Below are positions 40,399-49,022 of a stretch of DNA of 64,000 bases, piece after piece. Both the position numbers and the translations under genes were made by a program. Origin of the DNA: Candidatus Poseidoniaceae archaeon (GTDB lineage: Archaea; Thermoplasmatota; Poseidoniia; Poseidoniales; Poseidoniaceae); assembly GCA_949372875.1 (NCBI GenBank), contig CASIAW010000001.1, forward strand, positions 124,001 through 188,000, read 5' to 3'. Every line of letters begins with the position of its first letter. Within the stretch, counting starts at the first letter, position 1. The notes beneath the pieces were generated by a model. That model did not search any database and was not told the origin of the DNA. It saw nothing but the letters and a program-made list of their open reading frames with translations.

Positions 40399-41562
40399 AT
40401 GAAACTTGGAGTACCTATGGAACCTGATGGCGAAACACGAGTGGCAATTGCCCCTTCGAGTATGAAAAAATTACTCAAAGCAGGCTTCGAAGTTCTAGTT
40501 GAAACAAGTGCTGGTAAGGCCTCGAATAACTTGGATGTTGATTATGAAGCAGCAGGTGCAAAACTTGTATCTCGCAAAGAGGTTTTGGAATGTGAAACAA
40601 TTATTTCGATTCGATTCCCGGGTGTCGATGGTATTACGAAGGGTTCACGAGTTGCTTGTGTAGCTGACCCATTCAGAAACCCACATCATGTTCAAGCATG
40701 TATTGATGCAGGAATCACTCTTCTTTCGATGGATATGATTCCTCGCAGACTCTCTCGTGCCCAGTCAATGGACGTGAACTCGAGTCAAGACAACCTCGCA
40801 GGATACAAGGCAGTTCTCCTTGGCGCTGCACATGTTCCAAAGGGCATTCCAATGATGACAACATCTGCCGGAACTGTCCGACCTGCAAAGGTCGTGATTA
40901 TGGGAAGCGGTGTAGCTGGGTTGCAAGCAATTGCTACAGCAAAGAGACTTGGAGCAGTCGTTTATGCATCCGATGTCCGAAAATCTGCCGCTGAACAAAT
41001 TGAATCCGTTGGTGGTAGATTTATCGAAGTTGAAGGAATGGATGACTTTGAAGATGAAGCAGGATACGCAAAACCTCTCACTCCAGAATTTATTCAAAAA
41101 GTCAATGATACCGTCTGTGGAGTGGCTGCAGATGCGGATATCATCGTGACAACGGCGCGTATATTCGGCCGCCCTGCTCCAATTACTGTCCCCTCAAGCG
41201 CAGTGAAGAACTTCAAACCTGGAGCGGTCGTTGTGGATATGAATGCAGATGTTGGAGGAAACTGTGAAGATACCAAAGCAGGAGATGTCATCACAACTGA
41301 CAATGGCGTCATCATTGTAGGGACTTCAAACCTTCCAGGCACCCTTGCCACTACTGCAAGCATGCTTTATTCAAACAACTTAACGACATTTATCACATCG
41401 CTCGTTCAAGACGGTGAAATCGTCATTAATGATGAAGATGATATCCTTGTCGGAGCACCAGAAGGCTCTGATTTCTACGTCAACGGTATGGGAGGAGTTC
41501 TCCTTTGCCACGAGGGTGCCTTGCATCCAAAACAAACTCGCCTCGGAGGTGTACTCGAATGA
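40399..41562 (+). CDS. pntAA: NAD(P) transhydrogenase, NAD-binding subunit
   Basis: A 387-residue soluble NAD(H)-binding subunit (domain I) of proton-translocating transhydrogenase, which drives NADPH formation with the proton gradient. It begins Gly-Val-Pro-Met-Glu-Pro-Asp-Gly-Glu-Thr-Arg-Val-Ala, has Met-Gly-Ser-Gly-Val-Ala-Gly-Leu-Gln-Ala for the dinucleotide, Ala-Ser-Asp-Val-Arg near 195, and Arg-Pro-Ala-Pro-Ile near 258. GGAG lies eight bases before the ATG. The ATGA overlap with pntAB and the split alpha chain match the three-subunit form of some bacteria and archaea. Confidence 0.96.
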   Translation: MKLGVPMEPDGETRVAIAPSSMKKLLKAGFEVLVETSAGKASNNLDVDYEAAGAKLVSRKEVLECETIISIRFPGVDGITKGSRVACVADPFRNPHHVQACIDAGITLLSMDMIPRRLSRAQSMDVNSSQDNLAGYKAVLLGAAHVPKGIPMMTTSAGTVRPAKVVIMGSGVAGLQAIATAKRLGAVVYASDVRKSAAEQIESVGGRFIEVEGMDDFEDEAGYAKPLTPEFIQKVNDTVCGVAADADIIVTTARIFGRPAPITVPSSAVKNFKPGAVVVDMNADVGGNCEDTKAGDVITTDNGVIIVGTSNLPGTLATTASMLYSNNLTTFITSLVQDGEIVINDEDDILVGAPEGSDFYVNGMGGVLLCHEGALHPKQTRLGGVLE

Positions 41563-41870
41563 CTCCAGAACTTTTAATCGGAAATATTACGCTCTTTATC
41601 CTCGCAATATTCCTTGGATTTGAATTAATCACGAAAGTTCCTGCTACCTTGCATACTCCCCTTATGAGCGGTGCAAACGCGATATCTGGTATCAGTATCA
41701 TCGGTGCTCTACTCGGCGCTAACGTTGCATATGCAGGTGGAGATACTGCTGTATCTGGGATACTGGCTTTTGTCGCAGTTGTGCTCGCAATGATCAACGT
41801 TGTAGGTGGATTTGCAGTCACGAATCGTATGCTGAACATGATTGCTGGAAAGAAGCGCGGAGGTGCTTGA
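41559..41870 (+). CDS. pntAB: NAD(P) transhydrogenase, small membrane subunit
   Basis: A 103-residue membrane protein with three or four helices and the family stretch Phe-Glu-Leu-Ile-Thr-Lys-Val-Pro-x-x-Leu-His-Thr-Pro-Leu-Met-Ser-Gly-Ala-Asn, then Val-Asn-Val-x-Gly-Gly-Phe-like Asn-Val-Val-Gly-Gly-Phe and Thr-Asn-Arg-Met-Leu. It is the membrane end of the alpha chain, part of the proton channel. The start overlaps the pntAA stop (ATGA); an open frame from 41505 lies inside pntAA and is not used. Confidence 0.95.
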   Translation: MTPELLIGNITLFILAIFLGFELITKVPATLHTPLMSGANAISGISIIGALLGANVAYAGGDTAVSGILAFVAVVLAMINVVGGFAVTNRMLNMIAGKKRGGA

Positions 41871-41871
41871 G

Positions 41872-43290
41872 ATGGAAGATTGGGTCTCAATAGGCTATTT
41901 GATTTCAGCAGCTCTGTTCATCTTTGGACTCAAGAAATTGGGACACCCGAGAACTGCTCCATACGGCAACCAACTCGGTGCAATGGGAATGCTCGTAGCA
42001 GTGATCACAACTGTGGTCAGCATGCAACTTGCAGGTGGAGCCGAATGGATATTGATTGGTGCAGGGCTCGTCACCGGCTCACTCATTGGCTACTGGCTTG
42101 CTGTGAAGGTGGAAATGACGGGAATGCCAGAACTGGTCGCAATGTTCAACGGATTTGGCGGTGCCGCTTCAGCACTCGTTGCACTTTCAGAAATTTGGAA
42201 GTATCTTGAAGATTCTAGCACCGTCCCAGAAGGTCTCAAATTAACTGTTACCATGATTGCTGCTGGCCTTTCTGCTTTGGTCGGATGGATGACGCTCACA
42301 GGTTCAATGCTTGCTATGTATAAACTCAAGGGCGGTATTAGCGTCTTTGGAAAGTGGATCAAAACTCCCACATGGGGCCCAAGTTGGTTGAACGGAGTCA
42401 AAATATTACTCTTAGTGGCAGTTGGAGTATTGATTTACTACAGTATTTGCGAGCCTACAAACACTGATTACATGTGGGGAATCATCGGAATCTCGTGTTT
42501 GCTTGGAATCATTCTGGTCTTGCCTATTGGTGGCGCAGACATGCCGGTTGTTGTATCACTTCTCAACTCACTGTCGGGAATTGCAGCAGCATTTACCGGA
42601 TTCATTATTGGAAACTCAGTTCTCATTATCGCAGGTTCACTGGTCGGTGCATCCGGATTGATTCTCACGTTCATCATGTGTAAGGCAATGAACAGAACAC
42701 TCTTGGATGTCTTGTTCAAGTCTTTTGGTGGAAGTGGAGAGAAAGCTTCACTCACACGGACGAAAGTCGGCTCTGATGCGGATGAAGTGGCTATGATGAT
42801 TGATGGTGCTCAGAAAGTTATCATCGTCCCTGGATATGGAATGGCTGTATCTCAATGCCAACACCAAGTCAAAGAGTTTGCAGATTTGATTAAAGAGAAA
42901 TTCGACACTGAAGTCAAATATGCAATTCACCCAGTTGCCGGAAGAATGCCTGGTCACATGAACGTGTTACTCGCCGAAGCAAATGTCCCGTATGAACAAT
43001 TGATCGAGATGGATGAAATCAACAGTGAATTCCCAGATTGTGATGTTGCAGTAATTATCGGTGCTAATGACACAACAAACCCTGCTGCACGTAGTGGAGA
43101 AGGGCCATTGGCAGGAATGCCAATTATTGATGCTGATATGGCACGAACAGTTGTCATCATCAAGCGCTCACTCTCTGTTGGATATGCTGGCGTCGACAAT
43201 GACCTGTTTTACATGGACAAAACGATGATGCTCTTCGGTGATGGAAAGGCCATGATGTCACAACTCAATACCGCTATTAAGGAAATTTGA
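41872..43290 (+). CDS. pntB: NAD(P) transhydrogenase beta subunit
   Basis: A 472-residue subunit with about eight to nine N-terminal membrane helices (residues 5-275) and a C-terminal NADP(H)-binding domain III. Pro-Gly-Tyr-Gly-Met-Ala-Val-Ser-Gln-Cys-Gln, His-Pro-Val-Ala-Gly-Arg-Met-Pro-Gly-His-Met-Asn-Val-Leu-Leu-Ala-Glu, Gly-Ala-Asn-Asp-Thr-Thr-Asn-Pro-Ala, and Lys-Arg-Ser-Leu-Ser-Val-Gly-Tyr-Ala-Gly are conserved. The ATG at 41872 has GGAGGTG nine bases upstream. It is the third gene of the operon. Confidence 0.96.
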   Translation: MEDWVSIGYLISAALFIFGLKKLGHPRTAPYGNQLGAMGMLVAVITTVVSMQLAGGAEWILIGAGLVTGSLIGYWLAVKVEMTGMPELVAMFNGFGGAASALVALSEIWKYLEDSSTVPEGLKLTVTMIAAGLSALVGWMTLTGSMLAMYKLKGGISVFGKWIKTPTWGPSWLNGVKILLLVAVGVLIYYSICEPTNTDYMWGIIGISCLLGIILVLPIGGADMPVVVSLLNSLSGIAAAFTGFIIGNSVLIIAGSLVGASGLILTFIMCKAMNRTLLDVLFKSFGGSGEKASLTRTKVGSDADEVAMMIDGAQKVIIVPGYGMAVSQCQHQVKEFADLIKEKFDTEVKYAIHPVAGRMPGHMNVLLAEANVPYEQLIEMDEINSEFPDCDVAVIIGANDTTNPAARSGEGPLAGMPIIDADMARTVVIIKRSLSVGYAGVDNDLFYMDKTMMLFGDGKAMMSQLNTAIKEI

Positions 43291-43312
43291 TGGCTGTCTT
43301 ACGGGCGATTAT

Positions 43313-43331
43313 CATGCCCCATAGGGGCATG
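43313..43331 (+). terminator. Hairpin after pntB
   Basis: CATGCCCC-ATA-GGGGCATG is a perfect eight-base stem with a three-base loop, 23 bases after the pntB stop and 54 bases before the next gene. It could end the operon transcript or stabilise its 3' end. There is no T run after it, so a regulatory role for the downstream gene is also possible. Confidence 0.5.
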
Positions 43332-43384
43332 TGGAAAAGGAACGTTCAAAGGGCTGGGCATGGTGGAAACATTTGGGTGGAAGT

Positions 43385-44350
43385 ATGCTGTCACGCAATT
43401 CACGATTGTTAATCATCGGATTAATGGCTCTGCTCATGGTTGCGCCTGCATTTGCAATGCCAGGTGGCCCGCCTTGGAAGAATGGAGAAACTCTCGTCGT
43501 AGAGACCGGATGCAGTTGTCACGGTGATGGTGCACCATCAAACGATGTAGTCGTATCCATCTCCGGTGTTCCACGTGCTTACACAGTCGACGAATCCTAC
43601 AACTTCATAATTTCACTTCAACATAACTCAAACTCCGAAGGAGGGTACATGATTTGGGATTACAACATGGGTACATTATCACCCGGAGAAGGTTCACAAA
43701 TCGTAGAAGATGCTGGCAGTCCGACTGGCGGACTTTCACAATCAGCTGTAGGTAATGACTGGGAGATCACTTGGACTGCTCCAAGTTCTGATGTGGGTTC
43801 CATACCATTCCAACTTGTTGGAAATGCAGTCAACGGAAACGGTAATTTTGATGCGGGTGACACATGGAACATTCTTTCATTTTCCATTAGCCCGCCAGGA
43901 ACCGCAACAAACGACAACCCAGAGAACCTGACAATGAGGACAATTAGCGTTGGAGACTATGATGCACTGTTCGTGGCCGAAGAAGATCCAGAAGCGGTGG
44001 AGGCCGAACGTCAAGAAGAACTCGCCGACTTATTCTTCGATGAAGGTAATCTGTTCTACTTTGCAACACTCTCAATCATTATCGTTGCAGCAGTGATTCA
44101 AGGTGAATTCTATGAGCGCAAATTTGGCGGAGGGCCAGAGCACTTAGATCGCAGTTTAGCAATCCCGCAAGGTGTCCGGCGAAGTGCAGTTTCAGCAGCA
44201 ATGTTGATTCTCTTTGCTTGGGCAGTCGATGGCGGACAGCCATGGGAAGTCACCCTTACTCTCGGAATGTTGGCACTTTGGGCGATATTTGGCGTATACC
44301 GAACAATCGTTCAAGCACGTGCAGTTGCTCAACCCAAAGACATGGTTTGA
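43385..44350 (+). CDS. Exported choice-of-anchor-V-like protein with CSCH motif
   Basis: About 321 residues. A signal peptide (Leu-Leu-Ile-Ile-Gly-Leu-Met-Ala-Leu-Leu) ends near Ala-Phe-Ala. The mature part has Glu-Thr-Gly-Cys-Ser-Cys-His-Gly-Asp-Gly, resembling the CxxCH-containing start of choice-of-anchor V (Reeler-like) domains but with only one residue between the cysteines, then Ser-Gly-Val-Pro, and Trp-Thr-Ala-Pro-Ser-Ser near 165. After an acidic linker come three membrane helices (about 225-320). Heme or metal binding is possible, not shown. The ATG at 43385 has GGGTGG upstream; ATG 43331 is also in frame. The TatC fusion follows 35 bases later. Confidence 0.7.
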   Translation: MLSRNSRLLIIGLMALLMVAPAFAMPGGPPWKNGETLVVETGCSCHGDGAPSNDVVVSISGVPRAYTVDESYNFIISLQHNSNSEGGYMIWDYNMGTLSPGEGSQIVEDAGSPTGGLSQSAVGNDWEITWTAPSSDVGSIPFQLVGNAVNGNGNFDAGDTWNILSFSISPPGTATNDNPENLTMRTISVGDYDALFVAEEDPEAVEAERQEELADLFFDEGNLFYFATLSIIIVAAVIQGEFYERKFGGGPEHLDRSLAIPQGVRRSAVSAAMLILFAWAVDGGQPWEVTLTLGMLALWAIFGVYRTIVQARAVAQPKDMV

Positions 44351-44385
44351 GCATTGACTCACCTCCCGGGACCTGAGGCCATGAT

Positions 44386-45702
44386 ATGTCACTACAACTT
44401 GAACATGATTCATCGAGTCCTGTTCAAGAACATTTGAATGAATTAACGGCACGAGTGACCCTCATACTCTTCTTGGCGTCTTTGACGACAATTGCATGGC
44501 TCACTCAAGTTGATGCAATATTGGACCTCTTACTCGGGCACCTCAACCCGTGCGTGGATGACTGCCTCAACCTGTTTGACCCCGCTCGGTGGAGTGCCAT
44601 TCGTTGGATGACTGCGGCGATACTTGGAATCATTAGCGTCATGCCAATGGTTCTGTATCAGGTGTGGAAATTCTCTAAACCAGGATTGCTTCCTGCTGAA
44701 CGAAAATGGATGAAATACTGGTTCTTTACCGTAGCAGTGGGTATGCTCATCACCGTAGTCAGCACGATTGGTGTGCTTTTCCCCATGATGTTTGACACCG
44801 GTCACCAAACCCACGAATCAATGCAATTGGATGCTCGCTATGATGCTGTACAGATGTTATCGATTGTAATCGCAGTCATTTGGACAGAAATGATCGTCAC
44901 ATGTGCAATCTTAGCGATGATGCTTGCAGGGGTTTTCGGTATGCTCAATGAAGAAAGTGCTGATTGGTGGAGAACCAGAATCTATGGAATATCTCTACTC
45001 CTCCTGCTCGCATCATTACCTGAATTTGGGGGATTGGCAGTGTTCCTCGGAGCCATTTCAGTAGCCTTCATTGAACTGTGTTCTACCAAATGGCTACATG
45101 CACCTGTTCCACTGTTCATGGGTCACAGTTCGATTATGGATTCTGAAGGAGGTATTCGAAACGTCTTGTTGGTCGATTGTGCATGCAGCGGGGCGGCACT
45201 TCCAATCCCTCAACCTTTGAATTCTAAAATTCCTGTATTATCCGCATATTCCCTTTGTTCATCAAACTCTGAGCGCGATGCATTACTAGAGACGGCAATG
45301 CAACATCGATTAACTGACATCATCATCAGCGGATGTTCAAGTGAACCTCTGCCGAATTCATTCAAGTCCAATTGCCTCAAACTCGGATGTAATTTGAGAG
45401 GACTCGACCTGCTTCAAACTCAGTCGCACCGTACATTACCATCTCCGTTTAGCATTACAGAAATTGAATTAAAAATCGCGTCCCTGGTCGACCCATGGCC
45501 TTCTTCCAAGATACCTCAAAGAATATTTTCGATACTTGAGAACTCGAATGTGCGGGAACTGGTGATCGATACTCGGAGGATCAATGAATCATGGGGCATG
45601 CAAATGAAAACAGACCAAGTCTTGTTGACACTTGACGCTCAACATTCTTTACAATTGATGAAGGAAATTGAGCCGTTAGGGATAAAGACAACACTGTTGT
45701 AA
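44386..45702 (+). CDS. tatC: TatC translocase subunit with HdrA-like C-terminal domain
   Basis: A 438-residue protein. Residues 1-240 are TatC, the receptor of the twin-arginine export path: Gln-Glu-His-Leu-Asn-Glu-Leu at 14-20, Tyr-Gln-Val-Trp-Lys-Phe-Ser-Lys-Pro-Gly-Leu-Leu-Pro-Ala-Glu-Arg near 91-106, and six membrane helices. Residues 255-430 are an added soluble domain: Val-Asp-Cys265-Ala-Cys267, Leu-Cys291-Ser-Ser, Leu-Thr-Asp-Ile-Ile-Ile-Ser-Gly-Cys317-Ser, and Leu-Gly-Cys335-Asn-Leu. Cysteine spacing and strand order resemble the N-terminal region of heterodisulfide reductase subunit A. I recall no such fusion; the second assignment is inference. Its neighbours are exported proteins. 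Confidence 0.85.
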   Translation: MSLQLEHDSSSPVQEHLNELTARVTLILFLASLTTIAWLTQVDAILDLLLGHLNPCVDDCLNLFDPARWSAIRWMTAAILGIISVMPMVLYQVWKFSKPGLLPAERKWMKYWFFTVAVGMLITVVSTIGVLFPMMFDTGHQTHESMQLDARYDAVQMLSIVIAVIWTEMIVTCAILAMMLAGVFGMLNEESADWWRTRIYGISLLLLLASLPEFGGLAVFLGAISVAFIELCSTKWLHAPVPLFMGHSSIMDSEGGIRNVLLVDCACSGAALPIPQPLNSKIPVLSAYSLCSSNSERDALLETAMQHRLTDIIISGCSSEPLPNSFKSNCLKLGCNLRGLDLLQTQSHRTLPSPFSITEIELKIASLVDPWPSSKIPQRIFSILENSNVRELVIDTRRINESWGMQMKTDQVLLTLDAQHSLQLMKEIEPLGIKTTLL

Positions 45703-45750
45703 TCATCAACAAAGCCAAGCATTCAAACACTTCATGCCTCTCCTTCAAGC

Positions 45751-47853
45751 ATGCATCCGAGGTATGGCATCCCTGTCATGGTCATACTTTTACTCGCAAG
45801 TTCATGGAGTTTTACGAACAATGAAACACTTGAGGACTGGATGGCGGATAATTCCATTGTTATCGACATAGAAGAGGTAAGTATTCTCCCACTCCAAGAG
45901 AATGAAAGATGGTTGGTATTGATTGTTGATTTTGATGAACAGCCGTCGACAGAAGCGTGGGGTCCTCAACAAGCTCAAACGCTCTTAGACGATGTGGCTC
46001 AAAATTACATACACCAACTGTCTGGTTCATCAACTGAAATTCAGATAGATGTCAACACAAAAGTTACCCGGGCAAGTGGGCAACTGGCCGAATATGGAAG
46101 CGATACTGATGGTAATCGAGATACTGGAGCGGATGGAATGTTCCTCCCCATGTCGTTAGCTGAAGAAACCGTAAACGATCATAAAAATATTGTTGACTGG
46201 GATGAATACGATCTTGATAATGACGGATTAGTCGACCGCCTCCTCATATTACATACATCCAAAGGCCAAGAAGAAAACCCAGGACAAACTTCAAACATCT
46301 GGAGTCACTTCACCCAGTTTGATACATCTATTGACGTAGACCAAGACATGAAAGTTGGACATTACACTATGGCGAGCCTTCGAACCGGCTCAAGTGGCAT
46401 GGGGACAATTCTTCACGAAATGCTCCATCAAATGGGTGCTCTTGACCTTTATCCAGTTCACGACACAGAACAGTTGAATGATTGGAAAGGTGTTGGAGAT
46501 TGGGACATCATGGCAAGTGGAAATTGGAACGGTGGCGGCGTTTGGCCTGCACTCCCAACTGCTGCGAGTCTTGATCTGTTACAGGCCGGTCGTAGCCTCA
46601 CGATGGACCTCACTTGGCCTGCAAATGCGCAAGCGCCTTGTATTGGCCCCAGCGTTCAAATGATGGGAATGAGCGAAAATGGAACATCTCTCAAAATACC
46701 AATTAATGAGTTTGAGACCGTTTGGATTGAGTATCGCTCAAATTCTGGTTTCGATCAACACTTACCAGGTTCAGGAATTTTAGTGACCTACCAGGACAGA
46801 AGTGTTGGAAATGAAGATAAGAATGAACTCAATCGAGATTCAGACCAACCCTGGCTTACAGTCATTGAGGCTGATGGTCGAACAGATTTGCTCAACGGCG
46901 CTAATTCTGGTGAAGCATCAGATTTGTTTCTCAATAATTCATCCTTTGGTGCACAGGGAGTACAGATATTCACTCATGACGGCTTTCTCGTACCTTGGGT
47001 CGTAACTGTAGAAATAAACATCACAGTTCAAGTTCATTTCAGTGCGCCAAACTGTTCACCACAATTCCAACTTGATGTCCCAGACTTCGGAGGAGTGTAC
47101 CTGTTGACCGACGGGTTTCCACTTGTTGCATCAAGTCAAGAGCCTTGCGAATTAACGCACGACTTGACACTGTCCGATGGAAGAGAAGTTCTCCAACAAA
47201 GTTACTCGGTTAGCGGAGAGAACGTTGAAATTGAGTTACAGTATTCATCATATTCTACAGAAAATGCAATCTCATCGCTTGAAGGGTTCATACATTGCGG
47301 CAATGATTCACTCTATTTGAAAACTCAAATTCTAACACTGGGTAGAATTCCCTTAGAAGATACTTCGACCGGAACCATATCCGCATATGATGCTTCAACA
47401 ATTGAAGTGCCTATACAGACAACTGGAAACTCATCACAGTCTTTTACTGCTGAACTTGATGGACCTATAGCACGCATTGCAACCGTCTCAAATCAACTGG
47501 TCCTTGATGGAACAGACAAAGCAATATTGGAAATCAACCCGAATGGGCTATTGGAAGACAGGATGTCGGTCAAAGGTGAACTTGTTCTCATTTCTCAAAG
47601 TGGCCATCGTTGGAGTATCAATCTTGAATACACTGCTGTCGACGGTGAGAGAAATACATTGGAAGAATTGCGGACACCGGGCATTCTGCTTGGATGCGCT
47701 GGAATAGTTTGCGCATTCTGGGTCCTGATTGGTATGTTTGAACGAAAAGTCAAGACGAATCAGCCAACTTCACAAACCCCCCACATCGAGATCACGAGAA
47801 GTCAAACTGATTCTGAACAAACAGATGCATGGGGTCGTTCATTCGACGAATGA
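45751..47853 (+). CDS. Membrane-anchored M6-like metalloprotease
   Basis: A 700-residue exported protein. A signal sequence (Val-Met-Val-Ile-Leu-Leu-Leu-Ala-Ser) is followed by a catalytic domain with His222-Glu-Met-Leu-His226-Gln-Met-Gly-Ala-Leu-Asp232-Leu-Tyr, the HExxHxxGxxD zinc motif of the M6 (immune inhibitor A) family, and Asp-Trp-Asp-Ile-Met-Ala-Ser-Gly, the met-turn. Beta-rich regions fill 330-640 and one membrane helix lies near 660-682, with a cytoplasmic tail. It probably degrades proteins outside the cell and stays anchored. It follows tatC by 48 bases. Confidence 0.88.
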   Translation: MHPRYGIPVMVILLLASSWSFTNNETLEDWMADNSIVIDIEEVSILPLQENERWLVLIVDFDEQPSTEAWGPQQAQTLLDDVAQNYIHQLSGSSTEIQIDVNTKVTRASGQLAEYGSDTDGNRDTGADGMFLPMSLAEETVNDHKNIVDWDEYDLDNDGLVDRLLILHTSKGQEENPGQTSNIWSHFTQFDTSIDVDQDMKVGHYTMASLRTGSSGMGTILHEMLHQMGALDLYPVHDTEQLNDWKGVGDWDIMASGNWNGGGVWPALPTAASLDLLQAGRSLTMDLTWPANAQAPCIGPSVQMMGMSENGTSLKIPINEFETVWIEYRSNSGFDQHLPGSGILVTYQDRSVGNEDKNELNRDSDQPWLTVIEADGRTDLLNGANSGEASDLFLNNSSFGAQGVQIFTHDGFLVPWVVTVEINITVQVHFSAPNCSPQFQLDVPDFGGVYLLTDGFPLVASSQEPCELTHDLTLSDGREVLQQSYSVSGENVEIELQYSSYSTENAISSLEGFIHCGNDSLYLKTQILTLGRIPLEDTSTGTISAYDASTIEVPIQTTGNSSQSFTAELDGPIARIATVSNQLVLDGTDKAILEINPNGLLEDRMSVKGELVLISQSGHRWSINLEYTAVDGERNTLEELRTPGILLGCAGIVCAFWVLIGMFERKVKTNQPTSQTPHIEITRSQTDSEQTDAWGRSFDE

Positions 47854-47859
47854 ACTGAA

Positions 47860-48972
47860 TTATGTTCTCCCAGGTAACCATCGCTGCATTTGCAAGTAGT
47901 GCCAAACATTTTTGCAATGAAGGGCACACAGCCATGTTTTGTTTACACCCTCTGAGAGCCGAATTGCAAGGCATGCTGCCTCCCAAGTCTCGGGTGCATA
48001 TTCTACGGGTTGAACGAGCCATGGAGCATGTGCATCACCAACAGGGGTAGCATAGACTCTCCAACGACTTCCAAATTTGAATCCCGGCCTCAATAATACA
48101 CCCCGGGACATCAAATCATCATATAGCTCGAGATGTGAAGGAACTGGCATAGCATTGAGTAAAGCATCAAACCACTCACCTTCTTCTTCACGTAAGTGGC
48201 GGCCTGAAAGATGCTCAACACCAATCGAATCCCATAGCCATTCTGTAACACCGGGAATGTACCAACCTGAATCGCGAGCGATACGCCGAGACCATAGTTC
48301 TGTGAGTTCTTGCCGTTGTTCGGAGGAAAAAGAATCCCACAGTTGTTGTTCACCATGTGGTTGTGCTAGGCCGAGTAAATACATCGTGACATCCATTTCC
48401 TCATCGATGACAAAAAACTCTGCAGCCATACCTTTTGAATTGACTGCGTTTGTCCATTCATGCATTTCCATCCAATCTATTTCATCTGTTGTCCAAGCCC
48501 ACCGGACGTGAGCAACAGGCGTTTCTTTGGAAAATGTTTGCTCGCGATTCCAACGTAAAGCCCATGTTGAATCAAGAACTTCCAAACCCCATTTCAAAGG
48601 GATATTTTCGACTGGAATAAGAATTTCACCACCACTACGTGCGGTGTCGAAAACCACGCAACGAGCGATGACATCAGAATCTTGAGAGACCGAATCGCGA
48701 AACCAACTCTCGCTCGGTAATGGAACGTGCCTGTGCCAATGGCAAAACAAAATTTCCTCGGAAGTGAGGCGAATACTCTCATCGCTTTGCATCATTCCGA
48801 GTCCACTTTTTTGATACAAACGAGACGAGAGCGGGGGGTCGATAAACCAGTTCCCATTACGCATCGTTGGAGGGTGAAGTGCCTGGGCCGGGGGGAGATT
48901 GGAAGTCAATGGTGTCCCCAATGGACGGGTTGTACGTTGACGCGGTGTGAACTTACGGTTCTGCCTCGCCAT
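47860..48972 (-). CDS. endA: tRNA-intron splicing endonuclease
   Basis: A 370-residue homodimer-type archaeal splicing endonuclease that cuts introns from pre-tRNA at bulge-helix-bulge sites. The catalytic triad is visible near the C-terminus: Tyr307 in Arg-Val-Tyr, His315 in Asp-Ala-His-Ala-Pro-Trp-Leu-Val, and Lys345 in Ser-Glu-Gly-Val-Asn-Lys. Arg-Gly-Val-Leu-Leu-Arg-Pro-Gly-Phe-Lys-Phe-Gly precedes them. The N-terminal half would be the degenerate pseudo-repeat typical of alpha-2 enzymes. The only tRNA in the window has no intron. It is divergent from the wHTH-TerB gene. Confidence 0.92.
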   Translation of the reverse strand: MARQNRKFTPRQRTTRPLGTPLTSNLPPAQALHPPTMRNGNWFIDPPLSSRLYQKSGLGMMQSDESIRLTSEEILFCHWHRHVPLPSESWFRDSVSQDSDVIARCVVFDTARSGGEILIPVENIPLKWGLEVLDSTWALRWNREQTFSKETPVAHVRWAWTTDEIDWMEMHEWTNAVNSKGMAAEFFVIDEEMDVTMYLLGLAQPHGEQQLWDSFSSEQRQELTELWSRRIARDSGWYIPGVTEWLWDSIGVEHLSGRHLREEEGEWFDALLNAMPVPSHLELYDDLMSRGVLLRPGFKFGSRWRVYATPVGDAHAPWLVQPVEYAPETWEAACLAIRLSEGVNKTWLCALHCKNVWHYLQMQRWLPGRT

Positions 48973-49022
48973 GTTTAGCCGTCATCACCGCCTCATTTGA
49001 GTTTAGGGTAACCGATGCCCCT

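Noticed and set aside
43500-43530. c-type cytochrome heme site
   Set aside because: The motif is Cys-Ser-Cys-His with one residue between cysteines, not CxxCH.
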